Source: Gracilimonas sp040904925
Lineage (GTDB): Bacteria > Bacteroidota > Rhodothermia > Balneolales > Balneolaceae
Length of the DNA: 18,766 nt
Direction: 5' to 3'
NCBI GenBank assembly: GCA_040904925.1
Contig: JBBDSP010000026.1
Coordinates: forward strand, 1 to 18,766
The position numbers were made by a program, and so were the translations under genes. The notes under the pieces are model-generated. The model did not search any database. It was not told the origin of the DNA and saw nothing but the letters and a program-made list of their open reading frames with translations. Below, piece after piece: positions 6,591 through 15,900 of the stretch; the stretch's first letter is position 1; each line of letters begins with the position of its first letter.

Positions 6591-7470
6591 GAACAGAACG
6601 AAGGATTCTTCTACTTCTCTACGCATTGCCATTCAAAAAAGCGGCCGATTAACGGATAAAACCATCAATTTGCTAGAAGGCATTGGTATTGAATTTGATA
6701 ATTATAAGCGTAACCTGATCGTTAAAACAAGAAACTTTGATGTGGAGCTATTGCTGCTCCGCGATGATGATATCCCCGAGTATGTACAGGACGGTGTTTG
6801 TGACCTTGGATTTGTCGGAGCAAATGAAACTCAGGAAACCGGTGCCGATGTAACCCCGATCCGCGATCTGGGTTATGGAAAATGTCGACTTTCTCTGGCA
6901 GCCCCTAAAAATGGAAACATCAAAAAACCGGAAGATTTTGACGGGAAGAAAGTAGCTACCAGTTATCCCAACCTGACCAGGAAGTTTTTTGATGCCAGAA
7001 ATATAGATATTCAGATCATCGAGATCTCAGGTGCTGTTGAAATTGCTCCTCAGCTTGAAGTGGCTGATGCAATTGTAGATTTGGTTTCAAGTGGAGGTAC
7101 CCTTAGAGCTAACGGTCTGGTTGAACTTGATACTATTCTGGAATCACAAACTCAGCTCATCAGAACCAATAAGGAATTGTCATCGGGCAAGCAGCAGCTG
7201 ATCGAGAAGTTCCTTGTAAGAATGGATGGATATCAGCAGGCAGCAAACAGCCGCTACATTATGATGAATGCACCAAATTCAGCGGTTGAAGAGATCAAAA
7301 AGATCATCCCTTCGATGAAAAGTCCGACCGTAATGCCACTGGCAGAAAAAAACATGGTAGCAATTCATACCGTGATCCCGCTCGAAAAATTCTGGACGGT
7401 TATGGAAGAATTAAAAGAAGCGGGTGCTTCCGATATTGTGATGCTCCCGATCGAAAGTATGATTCTATAA
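6589..7470 (+). CDS. hisG: ATP phosphoribosyltransferase, long form
   Basis: First enzyme of histidine synthesis, joining ATP and PRPP to give phosphoribosyl-ATP. At 293 residues it is the long, self-sufficient form that needs no HisZ. The catalytic domain includes GVCDLGFVGANE (69-80) and the PRPP/phosphate signature running from EISGAVEIAPQ through VDLVSSGGTL (145-172). The roughly 70-residue C-terminal ACT-like domain (about 222-293) is where histidine binds for feedback inhibition in the family. ATG at 6589; the first 10 residues are polar and poorly conserved in type, but no later start fits better. It is the lead gene of the operon, preceded by the His-rich leader, so it is likely controlled both by leader translation and by product inhibition. 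Confidence 0.97.
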   Translation: MNRTKDSSTSLRIAIQKSGRLTDKTINLLEGIGIEFDNYKRNLIVKTRNFDVELLLLRDDDIPEYVQDGVCDLGFVGANETQETGADVTPIRDLGYGKCRLSLAAPKNGNIKKPEDFDGKKVATSYPNLTRKFFDARNIDIQIIEISGAVEIAPQLEVADAIVDLVSSGGTLRANGLVELDTILESQTQLIRTNKELSSGKQQLIEKFLVRMDGYQQAANSRYIMMNAPNSAVEEIKKIIPSMKSPTVMPLAEKNMVAIHTVIPLEKFWTVMEELKEAGASDIVMLPIESMIL

Positions 7471-7474
7471 AAAT

Positions 7475-7549
7475 ATGAAGCTCCATAGATCAGCAGAGGT
7501 GCATAGCCATGCGCACTCACTGAATTCAGATGGAAGAATAAGAGAATAG
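7475..7549 (+). other. Short His-containing ORF with hairpin between hisG and hisD
   Basis: ATG at 7475, five nt after the hisG stop, opens a 24-codon ORF ending TAG at 7547-7549, 12 nt before hisD. It has four histidines (residues 4, 10, 12, 14), three of them in the run VHSHAHS. A 6-bp hairpin, GTGCAT (7499-7504) / ATGCGC (7509-7514) with one G-U pair, sits exactly on that run. It could be a second translational sensor, a spacer peptide coupling hisG to hisD, or chance. No homolog is recognised. Confidence 0.3.
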
Positions 7550-7561
7550 AAAAGATCTGAA

Positions 7562-8848
7562 ATGAAAACCTACAACTACTCAAAACTAAAACCGGAAGGA
7601 ATAAACAAACTTCTTAAGCGACCAAAAATTGATTTTACTTCCATTTTTCGAACGGTTCAGCCCATATTGGATGAAGTGGAATCTGAGGGTGATGAAGCCG
7701 TTAAAAAATTTACCCAAAAATTTGATGGGGTAGAATTAGAGTCGGTAACCATCAATCCAAAAGGCATTCAGGTAAGTTTTGAACAGGAAGTAAAAGAAGC
7801 CATTGATCTGGCTTTTGATAATATTTTCCGATTTCATAAAGCGCAGTTTCCTCACCCGATCGAAGTGGAGACCATGCCCGGTGTTAGATGCATGAAAGTA
7901 GCCCGGCCCATTGAGCGTGTAGGGATGTATGTTCCTGGGGGGACTGCAATCCTACCATCAACCGCGATGATGTTAGCCATACCGGCCATGATCGCTGGTT
8001 GTACTACTAAGGTGTTAGCAACACCACCAAGTAAAGACGGAACTGTTGCACCTGAGATCATATATATTGCTCAAAAAGCTGGAATCGATACCATATTACT
8101 GGCCGGAGGAGCACAGGCTGTTGGGGCCATGGCATTTGGAACAGAATCAGTACCTAAGGTGGATAAGATCTTTGGTCCCGGAAACCAATATGTGACAGCG
8201 GCTAAAATGATCCTGCAAAATTCTGAAGCACAGATCAGTATCGATATGCCGGCGGGACCATCGGAGGTTTTAGTAATCGCAGACAAGCAGGCAAACCCGG
8301 CTTATGTGGCCGCTGATCTGCTGTCACAGGCAGAGCATGGGAAAGACAGTCAGGTTGTACTTGTGACCACGAAAGAGTTTGATCTGGAGGGTTTGGAAGC
8401 TGAATTGAAGGCTCAACTTAATCAACTTCCACGTAAAGAAATGGCTGGACAAGCATTAGATAATAGCTTTATAATGATAGTTGATTCACTTGATGAAGCT
8501 TTTGATTTCTCAAATGAATATGCCCCCGAACATTTAATTGTGAATGTAAAAGATGCGGAGTCTTATACCGAGAAGATCATGAATGCAGGATCTGTATTCA
8601 TGGGTCAGCTTACTCCTGAAAGTGTTGGTGATTATGCTTCAGGCACCAATCATACTTTGCCAACTTATGGATATGCCCGGATGTACAGTGGAGTAAATTT
8701 GGCTGCCTTTCAGAAATCAATAACTATGCAGTCACTTAGTGAAGAAGGGTTGAAAAATATTGGACCTGCAGTAGAAACACTAGCGGAGTTAGAAGAACTT
8801 CAGGCGCATAAAAACGCCGTTACTTTAAGATTAAAAGATATCATTTGA
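7562..8848 (+). CDS. hisD: Histidinol dehydrogenase
   Basis: Zinc-dependent, NAD-linked enzyme that oxidises L-histidinol in two steps through histidinal to histidine, the last two steps of the pathway. The 428-residue length is normal. Visible motifs include VGMYVPGGTAILPSTAMML (118-136), GAQAVGAMAFGT, KIFGPGNQYV, DMPAGPSEVLVIAD, the catalytic Glu323-His324 pair in YAPEHL, and the C-terminal GTNHTLPT/GYARMYSGV region. The TGA stop overlaps the hisC ATG by one base, so translation of the two is probably coupled. Confidence 0.97.
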   Translation: MKTYNYSKLKPEGINKLLKRPKIDFTSIFRTVQPILDEVESEGDEAVKKFTQKFDGVELESVTINPKGIQVSFEQEVKEAIDLAFDNIFRFHKAQFPHPIEVETMPGVRCMKVARPIERVGMYVPGGTAILPSTAMMLAIPAMIAGCTTKVLATPPSKDGTVAPEIIYIAQKAGIDTILLAGGAQAVGAMAFGTESVPKVDKIFGPGNQYVTAAKMILQNSEAQISIDMPAGPSEVLVIADKQANPAYVAADLLSQAEHGKDSQVVLVTTKEFDLEGLEAELKAQLNQLPRKEMAGQALDNSFIMIVDSLDEAFDFSNEYAPEHLIVNVKDAESYTEKIMNAGSVFMGQLTPESVGDYASGTNHTLPTYGYARMYSGVNLAAFQKSITMQSLSEEGLKNIGPAVETLAELEELQAHKNAVTLRLKDII

Positions 8849-9906
8849 TGAAAAAGACAGACATTAGTTCATTAGTCCGGGAAAACATCCTAAACCTAAA
8901 ACCATATCGCAGCGCCCGGGATGATTTTGACTCAGGCATTTTACTGGATGCCAATGAGAACAGTTTTGGTGCTCCTTTTGCAGATGATCTGGAACTCAAC
9001 CGCTATCCCATGCCGTATCAGGAAGAGTTGCGTGATAAAATTGCTGCATTTCGCGGCGTAGAAAAAGGGAATGTGTTTGTTGGTGTTGGGAGTGATGAGG
9101 CTATCGACTTAATACTTCGGATCTTTTGCCGACCGGAGAAAGACAGGATCATCATTAACCCTCCGACTTATGGCATGTATAAAGTTTCTGCTAACATCAA
9201 TGATATAACTGTGGATGAAGTGCTGCTTACAGAAAGCTTTCAGCTTCAGCCCGAGAAAATCCTAAAGACTGTAAAGCCGGAAACCAAGGTCATCTTTATT
9301 TGTTCGCCTAATAATCCTACCGCAAATAGTATGGATATAAATGACATCGTGAAAGTTCTGGAAGGATTTGATGGAATTGTAGTAGTAGATGAGGCATATA
9401 TCGACTTTAGCCGTCAGGGAAGTCTGACATCTAATATCAGAGATTTTAAAAATTTGGTTGTACTTCAGACGATGTCAAAATCATTTGGGCTGGCGGGTAT
9501 TCGATTGGGAATTGCTTTGGCAGATCCTTTGGTGATATCATATATGATGAAGGTGAAAGCTCCGTACAATGTGAATAAGCTGACATCTACAAAGGCAACT
9601 AAGGCATTTATGAGTCTGGATCATATCACCAAAAATATACAGGCAATTCTGGAAGAACGGGAACGGGTGGTCGCTAAATTGGTTACATTTTCTCAGGTTG
9701 AAAGGGTCTATCCCACGGATGCAAACTTTGTAATGTTCAAATTATCTGACGCTCAAAGCATATATAAAAAGTTGGCCGAGGAAGGTGTTATTATTCGCTA
9801 CCGGGGGAATGAGCCGCATTGTGAAAATTGTTTAAGACTGACTATTGGTACCTCAACCGAAAATGATCGTTTCTTTTCTGCTTTAACCAGTGTATTAGAA
9901 AACTGA
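8848..9906 (+). CDS. hisC: Histidinol-phosphate aminotransferase
   Basis: PLP-dependent class I/II aminotransferase of 352 residues that converts imidazole-acetol phosphate and glutamate to histidinol phosphate. Motifs: DANENSFGAPF near the N-terminus, SPNNPT, VVDEAYIDFS, and the PLP lysine Lys211 in TMSKSFGLAGIRLG; the C-terminal arginine motif is in LRLTIGT. I use the ATG at 8848, which shares its A with the hisD TGA (TGATG); the TTG at 8845 is in frame but unlikely. hisB follows after 16 nt. Confidence 0.96.
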   Translation: MKKTDISSLVRENILNLKPYRSARDDFDSGILLDANENSFGAPFADDLELNRYPMPYQEELRDKIAAFRGVEKGNVFVGVGSDEAIDLILRIFCRPEKDRIIINPPTYGMYKVSANINDITVDEVLLTESFQLQPEKILKTVKPETKVIFICSPNNPTANSMDINDIVKVLEGFDGIVVVDEAYIDFSRQGSLTSNIRDFKNLVVLQTMSKSFGLAGIRLGIALADPLVISYMMKVKAPYNVNKLTSTKATKAFMSLDHITKNIQAILEERERVVAKLVTFSQVERVYPTDANFVMFKLSDAQSIYKKLAEEGVIIRYRGNEPHCENCLRLTIGTSTENDRFFSALTSVLEN

Positions 9907-9922
9907 TCAAAAAACTATATCT

Positions 9923-10807
9923 ATGCTGATATCAATCACAAAAAAAGCATTGGCAGATCCTTCCGGAGAATTTCTCTTTAGGAAAAATACAATTTCTGCA
10001 CTTCAGAAAATTACTGATGGAGGACGTGATCTTTTAGTTACTGAGGATTCCATTTCCAATCAGCAAAAACAACTGTTGAAGCAAGAAGAAGTTTCTTATT
10101 TCTTAGAAGGGGAAGCAGATCTGGTTATAGATGAAAAAGAAGGAAAGCTTCAGCTTTTGAAGGATGAGGAAGTATTAGTGTCATCCGAAGAATGGAAACT
10201 GCTGGTAAATTTTATTACCAAAGAAGCACGGAAAGCTTCCATCCAAAGAAAAACAAACGAGACTGATATCAGCATTAATATCAATTTGGACGGAACCGGT
10301 GAAGCAGATATTTCAACCGGGCTGAAGTTCTTTGACCACATGCTTGATCAGATTGCAAGGCATGGATTAGTGGATCTTGCCCTCAAGTGTGATGGTGATC
10401 TGGAAGTTGATGAACATCATACCATAGAAGATGTAGCGATAGCTCTGGGGGAGGTGATCACACAGGCACTCGGGAATAAAAAAGGAATTGAGCGTTATGG
10501 CTTTGTGTTGCCTATGGATGAAGCGCAAGCTACCGTGGCTTTAGATCTGTCAGGAAGACCATATTTGGTGTTCGAGGGAGCGTTCAAAAGAGAATACGTT
10601 GGAGACTTTCCCACCGAAATGATAGAACACTTTTTTTATAGTCTGGCAATGAACTTGAAGGCTACAATTCATGTTAGCTTTGCAGGTGAAAATGATCACC
10701 ATAAAATTGAAGCCTGCTTTAAGGGTTTTGCCCGGACTTTGAAGATGGCAATTGAACAGAACGGGCGTATCGAAAATCTTGTCCCAAGTTCAAAAGGGAC
10801 GCTGTAG
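9923..10807 (+). CDS. hisB: Imidazoleglycerol-phosphate dehydratase with a degenerate N-terminal extension
   Basis: Manganese enzyme that dehydrates imidazole-glycerol phosphate to imidazole-acetol phosphate. Residues about 106-294 are a complete IGPD domain: FDHMLDQ (137-143), DEHHTIED (163-170), PMDEAQA (197-203), TEMIEHFF (231-238), DHHKIEA (258-264) and the terminal PSSKG are all intact. Stand-alone IGPDs are about 200 residues and bifunctional HisB about 355-375 with an N-terminal HAD histidinol-phosphatase. This protein has only about 105 residues before the dehydratase. They lack the HAD DxD motif and the metal-binding aspartates, but the stretch ISALQKITDGGRDLLVTEDS (24-43) aligns by eye with the HAD region around IPQLLKLQKAGYKLVMITNQ in the E. 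coli enzyme. I read it as a decayed phosphatase domain; dehydratase function is secure. Confidence 0.92.
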   Translation: MLISITKKALADPSGEFLFRKNTISALQKITDGGRDLLVTEDSISNQQKQLLKQEEVSYFLEGEADLVIDEKEGKLQLLKDEEVLVSSEEWKLLVNFITKEARKASIQRKTNETDISININLDGTGEADISTGLKFFDHMLDQIARHGLVDLALKCDGDLEVDEHHTIEDVAIALGEVITQALGNKKGIERYGFVLPMDEAQATVALDLSGRPYLVFEGAFKREYVGDFPTEMIEHFFYSLAMNLKATIHVSFAGENDHHKIEACFKGFARTLKMAIEQNGRIENLVPSSKGTL

Positions 10808-10814
10808 ATCATAT

Positions 10815-11426
10815 ATGATAGCTATTATCAAGTATAAAGCCGGTAACACTGCATCTGTCGCAAATGCGTTGGATCGATTGGGTGCCCATTATTTTTTTGC
10901 TGAAACGCCTGAAGAATTAGAAAGTGCAAAGGCGGTGATTTTTCCGGGGGTTGGACACGCCGGTGCTGCTATGAAATCACTTCAGGAGAAAGGAGTAGAT
11001 GAATGGCTAAAGAATACCAACAAGCAAGTACTTGGAATATGCGTTGGAATGCAGCTTTTGTTCGAAACTTCTACCGAGGGTGATACGATAGGGCTTGGGG
11101 TAATACCCGGAGCACTCAAAAAGTTTGATGAAACTCAGGCTAAAGTACCCCATATGGGATGGAATAAGCTAACTGATCCTGAAAAACATCCAATATTGAA
11201 AAACCTGATCTCAAAGAATTACCTGTACTTTGTGCATAGCTACTATGCACCGGTAGGAAAACATACCTTAGCTACCTGTAATTATATCAATGATTTTTCT
11301 GCCATTGTTGCCAAAGACAACTTCATTGGAGTACAATTTCATCCCGAGAAATCAGGAAGCGTTGGTTCGCTTATCCTGCAAAATTTTTTAGACCTCGTTT
11401 ACTCTCCTGAAAAAGTTGGACATTGA
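10815..11426 (+). CDS. hisH: Imidazole glycerol phosphate synthase, glutaminase subunit
   Basis: Class I glutamine amidotransferase of 203 residues that feeds ammonia to HisF for making imidazole-glycerol phosphate and AICAR. The triad is Cys76 in LGICVGMQ, His176 and Glu178 in QFHPEKSG; PGVGHAG (44-50) is the oxyanion-side loop. The start MIAIIKYKAGN at 10815 is the family's normal first strand, 7 nt after the hisB stop; an in-frame ATG at 10752 inside hisB would add 21 residues unlike the family. Its obligate partner HisF is not in the window, nor are HisA and HisI(E). No clear terminator follows; the 6-bp inverted repeat after the stop has no T run. Confidence 0.95.
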   Translation: MIAIIKYKAGNTASVANALDRLGAHYFFAETPEELESAKAVIFPGVGHAGAAMKSLQEKGVDEWLKNTNKQVLGICVGMQLLFETSTEGDTIGLGVIPGALKKFDETQAKVPHMGWNKLTDPEKHPILKNLISKNYLYFVHSYYAPVGKHTLATCNYINDFSAIVAKDNFIGVQFHPEKSGSVGSLILQNFLDLVYSPEKVGH

Positions 11427-11530
11427 TCAAACTGAGTAGATTGATGTCATATTAGCAATCTGTAATTGGGATGCATGCTATCTATTTATGCGTTTAAAGC
11501 TAAATGAAGCTCTTTGGTAACCGCATTTAA

Positions 11531-11561
11531 TTTAATGTTGAATTAATTTTCCGTATATTTG
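11531..11561 (+). promoter_or_regulatory. Candidate promoter for the DoxX-like gene
   Basis: TTTA (11531-11534), 19 nt, TATATTTG (11554-11561): the -7 element is an exact TAnnTTTG match and the -33 differs by one base. It lies 31 nt before the ATG at 11593. Confidence 0.4.
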
Positions 11562-11592
11562 TTTTATTTGTAATCAAAAAACGGAGTAAGTT

Positions 11593-11976
11593 ATGGAAAC
11601 TACAGTAGCTAAGATCGGACGTTTCGTTTATGCAATACCATTTGCCATCTTTGGGATTTTTCACTTTATGAACGCAAGTGCAATGGCAGGAATGGTGCCA
11701 ATACCGGGTGGAGCCTTTTGGGTGTACCTGACCGGTATAGCATTGATAGGCGCTTCGGTAGCACTGATGATTCAGAAAGAAGTAAAACTAGTGGCATTAC
11801 TCTTGGGTATTATGCTGCTTATTTTTGCTCTATCCATTCATTTACCTAGTGTTATCAGTGGCGGAGAAGGGATGCAAGCTTCAATGTCAAGCATGTTGAA
11901 AGACCTTGCTCTTGCAGGTGCCGCATTTTTTGTATCCGGTGTTTATAGTGACAAGGAAGGCCATGGCACGGAATAG
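11593..11976 (+). CDS. DoxX-like small membrane protein
   Basis: A 127-residue protein with four predicted membrane helices (about 8-28, 41-60, 65-85 and 103-120), matching DoxX-family size and topology. FAIFGIFHFMNASAMAGMVP (17-36) resembles the characteristic first helix and loop of DoxX relatives. The family's biochemical role is generally unclear; members act in the inner membrane and some affect thiol or sulfur metabolism. A GGAG sequence precedes the ATG. It follows hisH by 166 nt, appears to have its own promoter, and ends with a strong terminator. A link with histidine synthesis is not supported. Confidence 0.75.
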   Translation: METTVAKIGRFVYAIPFAIFGIFHFMNASAMAGMVPIPGGAFWVYLTGIALIGASVALMIQKEVKLVALLLGIMLLIFALSIHLPSVISGGEGMQASMSSMLKDLALAGAAFFVSGVYSDKEGHGTE

Positions 11977-11997
11977 ATAGATTGAAATAAAACTTAG

Positions 11998-12033
11998 AAG
12001 CCTGATTGTTTACTTACGATCGGGCTTTTTTAA
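11998..12033 (+). terminator. Intrinsic terminator after the DoxX-like gene
   Basis: A 9-bp stem AAGCCTGAT (11998-12006) / ATCGGGCTT (12019-12027), one G-U pair, 12-nt loop, followed by a T run. It may also be the effective end of any read-through from the his operon. Confidence 0.88.
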
Positions 12034-12065
12034 AATGAGGTATGGTCTAATCTTGGGTTACTATA

Positions 12066-12974
12066 TTAATTAATCCTTACCCATCCGTTATTTTGATAGT
12101 CCGGTTGAAAGAGTTCCGGATGAATAATTTCAGCTAATATTTTGGCAGAATCAGCAATTCTCGGTCCCGGGCGATTAAAATATTGATGTCCATCCGCTAC
12201 GAATACTCTTTTATTTTGAACTGCCTGTAATTGATCCCAACCTTCCAGCTCAAAAAGTGTACTCAATTCTGAATTTGTTTTCTTGATTGGATAGCCACAC
12301 GGAATAATGATCAATACTTCAGGGTCCGACTTTCTCAAAACTTCAAAGTCGATAAAAGGAGAATGCTTTCCGGTTTCTGCAAGGGTTGAATAACCACCTG
12401 CAATTTTTATGAGTTCCGGCATCCAGTTACCGGCAGTCATAAGCGGATCGATCCATTCAATGACTTCCACATGTATAGTTGGTTGCTCAGAAGTTTTTTC
12501 TTTGATCGTTGTGAATTTGGACTCAATATCCGCCCGAAGTTTGTTTCCTCTTTCCGAAACTTCGAGCTTCTCTGCTATTATCTGGATGTCAGCAAAAATA
12601 TCTTCCAGTGTTTCCGGCGAGAATGAAAGAACGGAAGCATCCACTCCGATCTGATCCAGGCATTGTTCTACCTGTTGAAGGTCAACAGCACATACTTCAC
12701 ACTGATCTTGAGTAAGAATGAAGTCCGGGTTTAATTCTGTTATCTTTTGAGGATTTATTCGATAGATTGAAAGCCCCTCAGTAAGAATGGCCTTCACCTT
12801 TTGATCGATGGCATAGCTCTGTCCATTAAACGGATATTTGGGCTTGCTACAAACCTGAAGCTCTTTTGCCTGTTTTGGGAAATCACATTCATGGGAACGC
12901 CCGGCCATGTGCTCTCCCAAACCAAGAGCATAAATAATCTCAGTTGTAGCCGGCAACAAAGAAATGATATTCAC
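12066..12974 (-). CDS. Cobalamin-binding-like (BtuF-fold) protein without signal peptide
   Basis: A 302-residue protein of the periplasmic metal-chelate/cobalamin-binding fold. It begins directly at the first strand (NIISLLPATTEIIYALGLG) and carries RSHECDFP (26-33), typical of the cobalamin-binding-like branch; PDFILTQDQCEVCAVD near 83-98 contains a CEVC pair, and GPRIADSAKIL is the C-terminal helix. Unlike true BtuF it has no signal peptide or lipobox, so as annotated it would stay in the cytosol. The start is GTG at 12974; the frame upstream runs into the preceding gene's stop region, leaving only a few residues, so no hidden signal peptide is possible. It follows the permease/M1 gene by 12 nt and probably belongs to that transcript. 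No btuC or btuD is adjacent. Function unknown; B12 or haem binding or sensing is a guess. Confidence 0.75.
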   Translation of the reverse strand: MNIISLLPATTEIIYALGLGEHMAGRSHECDFPKQAKELQVCSKPKYPFNGQSYAIDQKVKAILTEGLSIYRINPQKITELNPDFILTQDQCEVCAVDLQQVEQCLDQIGVDASVLSFSPETLEDIFADIQIIAEKLEVSERGNKLRADIESKFTTIKEKTSEQPTIHVEVIEWIDPLMTAGNWMPELIKIAGGYSTLAETGKHSPFIDFEVLRKSDPEVLIIIPCGYPIKKTNSELSTLFELEGWDQLQAVQNKRVFVADGHQYFNRPGPRIADSAKILAEIIHPELFQPDYQNNGWVRIN

Positions 12975-12986
12975 ATCAATCTCGGT

Positions 12987-15900
12987 TTAGGAATCTTCTT
13001 TTGATGGAGGCCGTCGGTTGTCATTCGAGATCGTATCGATCAGTTTGTTGTAGGGATCAATTCCCACAGAAACCGGCAGTTCATCAACCGTGATGGTAAT
13101 TTCATTCATGATCTCAGTGAACTTTCGTTTCTCGAGATAAAGCACGGTTTCATTACCATCCTCATCTACACCGAATACCCCAACTTCGATCCAGTCATTT
13201 AGTGGCAAGGATTGTATAGGTAATCGTCGGCCTTCAACGTCAACAGATAAACTGTCACCTTCCTGATTCGTATAGATTCGTTCTCCTGTTTCTCCTGTTC
13301 TGTATTTAGCTGCCTGGAGACTCAGGTTAACTTCGTATGTACTGCTATCAACTTCGGTGAAAGTAGCTTCTTCAACCCGATTATCATAAAGGGTGATAGT
13401 CTCAAACATATCGGTGATCAAGTATTGAAGTGAGTCCGGAGTGGCTTCTTTCAGAAAATCCAGTAACTCCAGAGAGTTGGTATAAGGAGGTTCCTGAAAA
13501 GCAACCTCATCGATATAACTACTAAGCGTTGCGTTCAATTTATCTTCTCCGATATAATCACTGAGCGCGTAGAAAACCAAGGAACCTTTGTTATAGTGTA
13601 TATATTGCTGATTTTCATTATATATCAGGGCTTGTTCTCTTCGTGATTCCATAGTCCTGCCTATGAGGTAGGTGTCTAAGGCCTCTTTTAGAAATCGGCG
13701 CATTTGATGAACTCCATATTCTTTTTCGAGTACCTTCAAGGCACTGTACTCAGAAAGACTTTCCGACAACATGGTAGCTCCCTGAACATTAGCCCCAATT
13801 ACCTGATGTGCCCACCATTGGTGTGCTACCTCGTGAGCCGTTATGCTAAATGGATAATTCACGGCTTCTTCATCCGTGGTATCCACATCTGCGATAAAAC
13901 CTACTGCTTCTGAATAGGGAACTGTGTTAGCAAAAGATTGTGCGAAACTCCCGCCTGTTCGCGGAAACTCTATAATGCGCAACTGACGGAATTGATAGGG
14001 ACTGAAATTCTCAGTGTAATAATCCAGCGATTTTTTAACCCCGTCAATCATGTAATCAAGGTTGTAGGTGTGATCAGGATGATGGTAGATCTCAATATTT
14101 ACATCATTCCAGGAATCCTCTACAACATCAAAATCAGCAGAAATAAAGGAATAGAAATTAACGATGGTGCTATCCATTTTGTAATGGAAATAGTGGCGCC
14201 CATTTTCCTCCCATTCATCCTGAAGATATCCGGGGGCAATGGCAATTTGTTCGGGACTGGTACTTATAGTTGTCTCAAAATCGATCCAGTCTGCATCGCT
14301 GGAGATGTAATTATTCATTCTGGCGGTGCTGTCGGTAGGTGGAGCCATACGATCTTTTTCAGGAAGATCATACCGTTCGCGTGCTTCCCGACTGCTCAAT
14401 TCTGCGGACTCCGGATATCCAATTGTTGGAAAAAGAGAGTTGTTGATAAAGGTACCATTACCTCGCACCGGGGAGTTACTTCTCAGAATCTCATTGCGTT
14501 TATTGGAAAGCGCAAAGGAGAACAATACCGAATCACCGGGCATTAGGGGCTCGTCGAGTTGATATATATCATAGTTCATGGAATCATCTTCTAACACAAG
14601 CTCGAAATCCCTGTTGAATTCAAACACACTGATAAAATTGTTATGATCAATGTGAATAGAATCGATGGCTACATCTGCTTTATTAACGAGAATGTAACTT
14701 CCTGACACATCAAGATCTCGGCTCTCTGGGTACAGATCCAGGTTGATTGAACTCGATACGATCCGCGGTTGCGGAGTGTCTTTAAACTTTCCGTAATTCT
14801 TTTCAAAATTTGCAGCTCGAAGTTCCCGTTTTTGGGATGATATATATTCATACTTGATGTTATTCACATAATAAATCCACGATCCCATTCCTATAAAACC
14901 AATGAGAGAAAGGGTAAATATGAGCTTTAATTTTGGGGTAAATGCTTTATCGGCGTTACTAAACCGTTCTTTGATGCTACCGGGTAATCCTCTTCTGAAA
15001 AAGAGAATGGCAAGTACATATAGTGCAATTCCCAAAAGAAGCCAATACATTTTATACACAAAGTAAGGCGCCAACGAGTTTCCGTATCCGTTCATGTCGG
15101 AATAGGCTGTACCGGGTGCCTGATTGAATTTGAATACGGTCTGCTCGATCCCAATTTCCCCTAAAAAAGTGATCCCGATAGAAATAACCAAAAGAAGGAT
15201 AAATCCGATATAGTAATTTTTGAATAAATTATGAATGAAGATGGATAAAAGCCCCCAGATCATCACATGTATCAGCGATATGGCATATAGGTCGAACAGG
15301 TACTGCCCGATCTCAAAATTGTAATAACCACTGAAAAGTTGCACGCCCAAACCGGCAATCATGATGATGGAAAGAAGTGCCATTTGCATGAGAACTAAGG
15401 CCAGAAATTTTGAAAATAAAATGGCCCAGTTTGGTGTGGGCGTTACATGGATGAGTTGATCCATATTATCGCCACGGCTGCGGTGGATAAGCATTCCCGC
15501 ATACAAAAAGGTCAGAATGTTGATGAACAGGCTGAAAAAGGTACCCGGAAGCTGCAACATTTGCCAGGTAACAGGGAGGGTGTCGGTGCCAAAAATTTCA
15601 CCCCCAAGAAGAATCGTACTCAGCGAAATTAAAAGTCCGATGAGTGAAATAATAATAAAAGCCCAGCCACTGATGATATACCTGAAATCTGTTTTTGCCA
15701 GCTCCCAGCTTAGTTTCAGGTTTTCAATAAAAGAAAAATTCATGGTCACTTCCGGCATGTTTACGGTAAGAATGCTTCCAAAATTTTTCTTAGTTACAGC
15801 TTCTCCTTTTTTCTTACGGAATAAGCTGAAGCTGTACGCCTGCTGACTAAAACTAAAGGCCTGGTAAACCAAACCAAATATCAGAAGTCCGAGTCCGGCC

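Noticed and set aside
8845..8847. TTG as hisC start
   Set aside because: The next codon is ATG and forms a TGATG overlap with the hisD stop, the more common coupling arrangement.
10752..10814. Upstream ATG extending HisH by 21 residues into hisB
   Set aside because: The added residues do not resemble HisH, whose family starts at the first strand MIAIIKY; the ATG at 10815 fits.
11440..11465. Terminator after hisH
   Set aside because: A 6-bp inverted repeat (AGATTG/CAATCT) exists but has a 12-nt loop and no T run after it.
12066..12974. A vitamin B12 import system with this protein as BtuF
   Set aside because: No signal peptide, no btuC or btuD, and the adjacent permease is of the ABC-2 exporter type, so importer function is unsupported.
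13938..14546. 202-codon plus-strand open frame
   Set aside because: It lies antisense to the conserved M1 peptidase domain and shows no recognisable motif; the minus strand clearly encodes the real protein.
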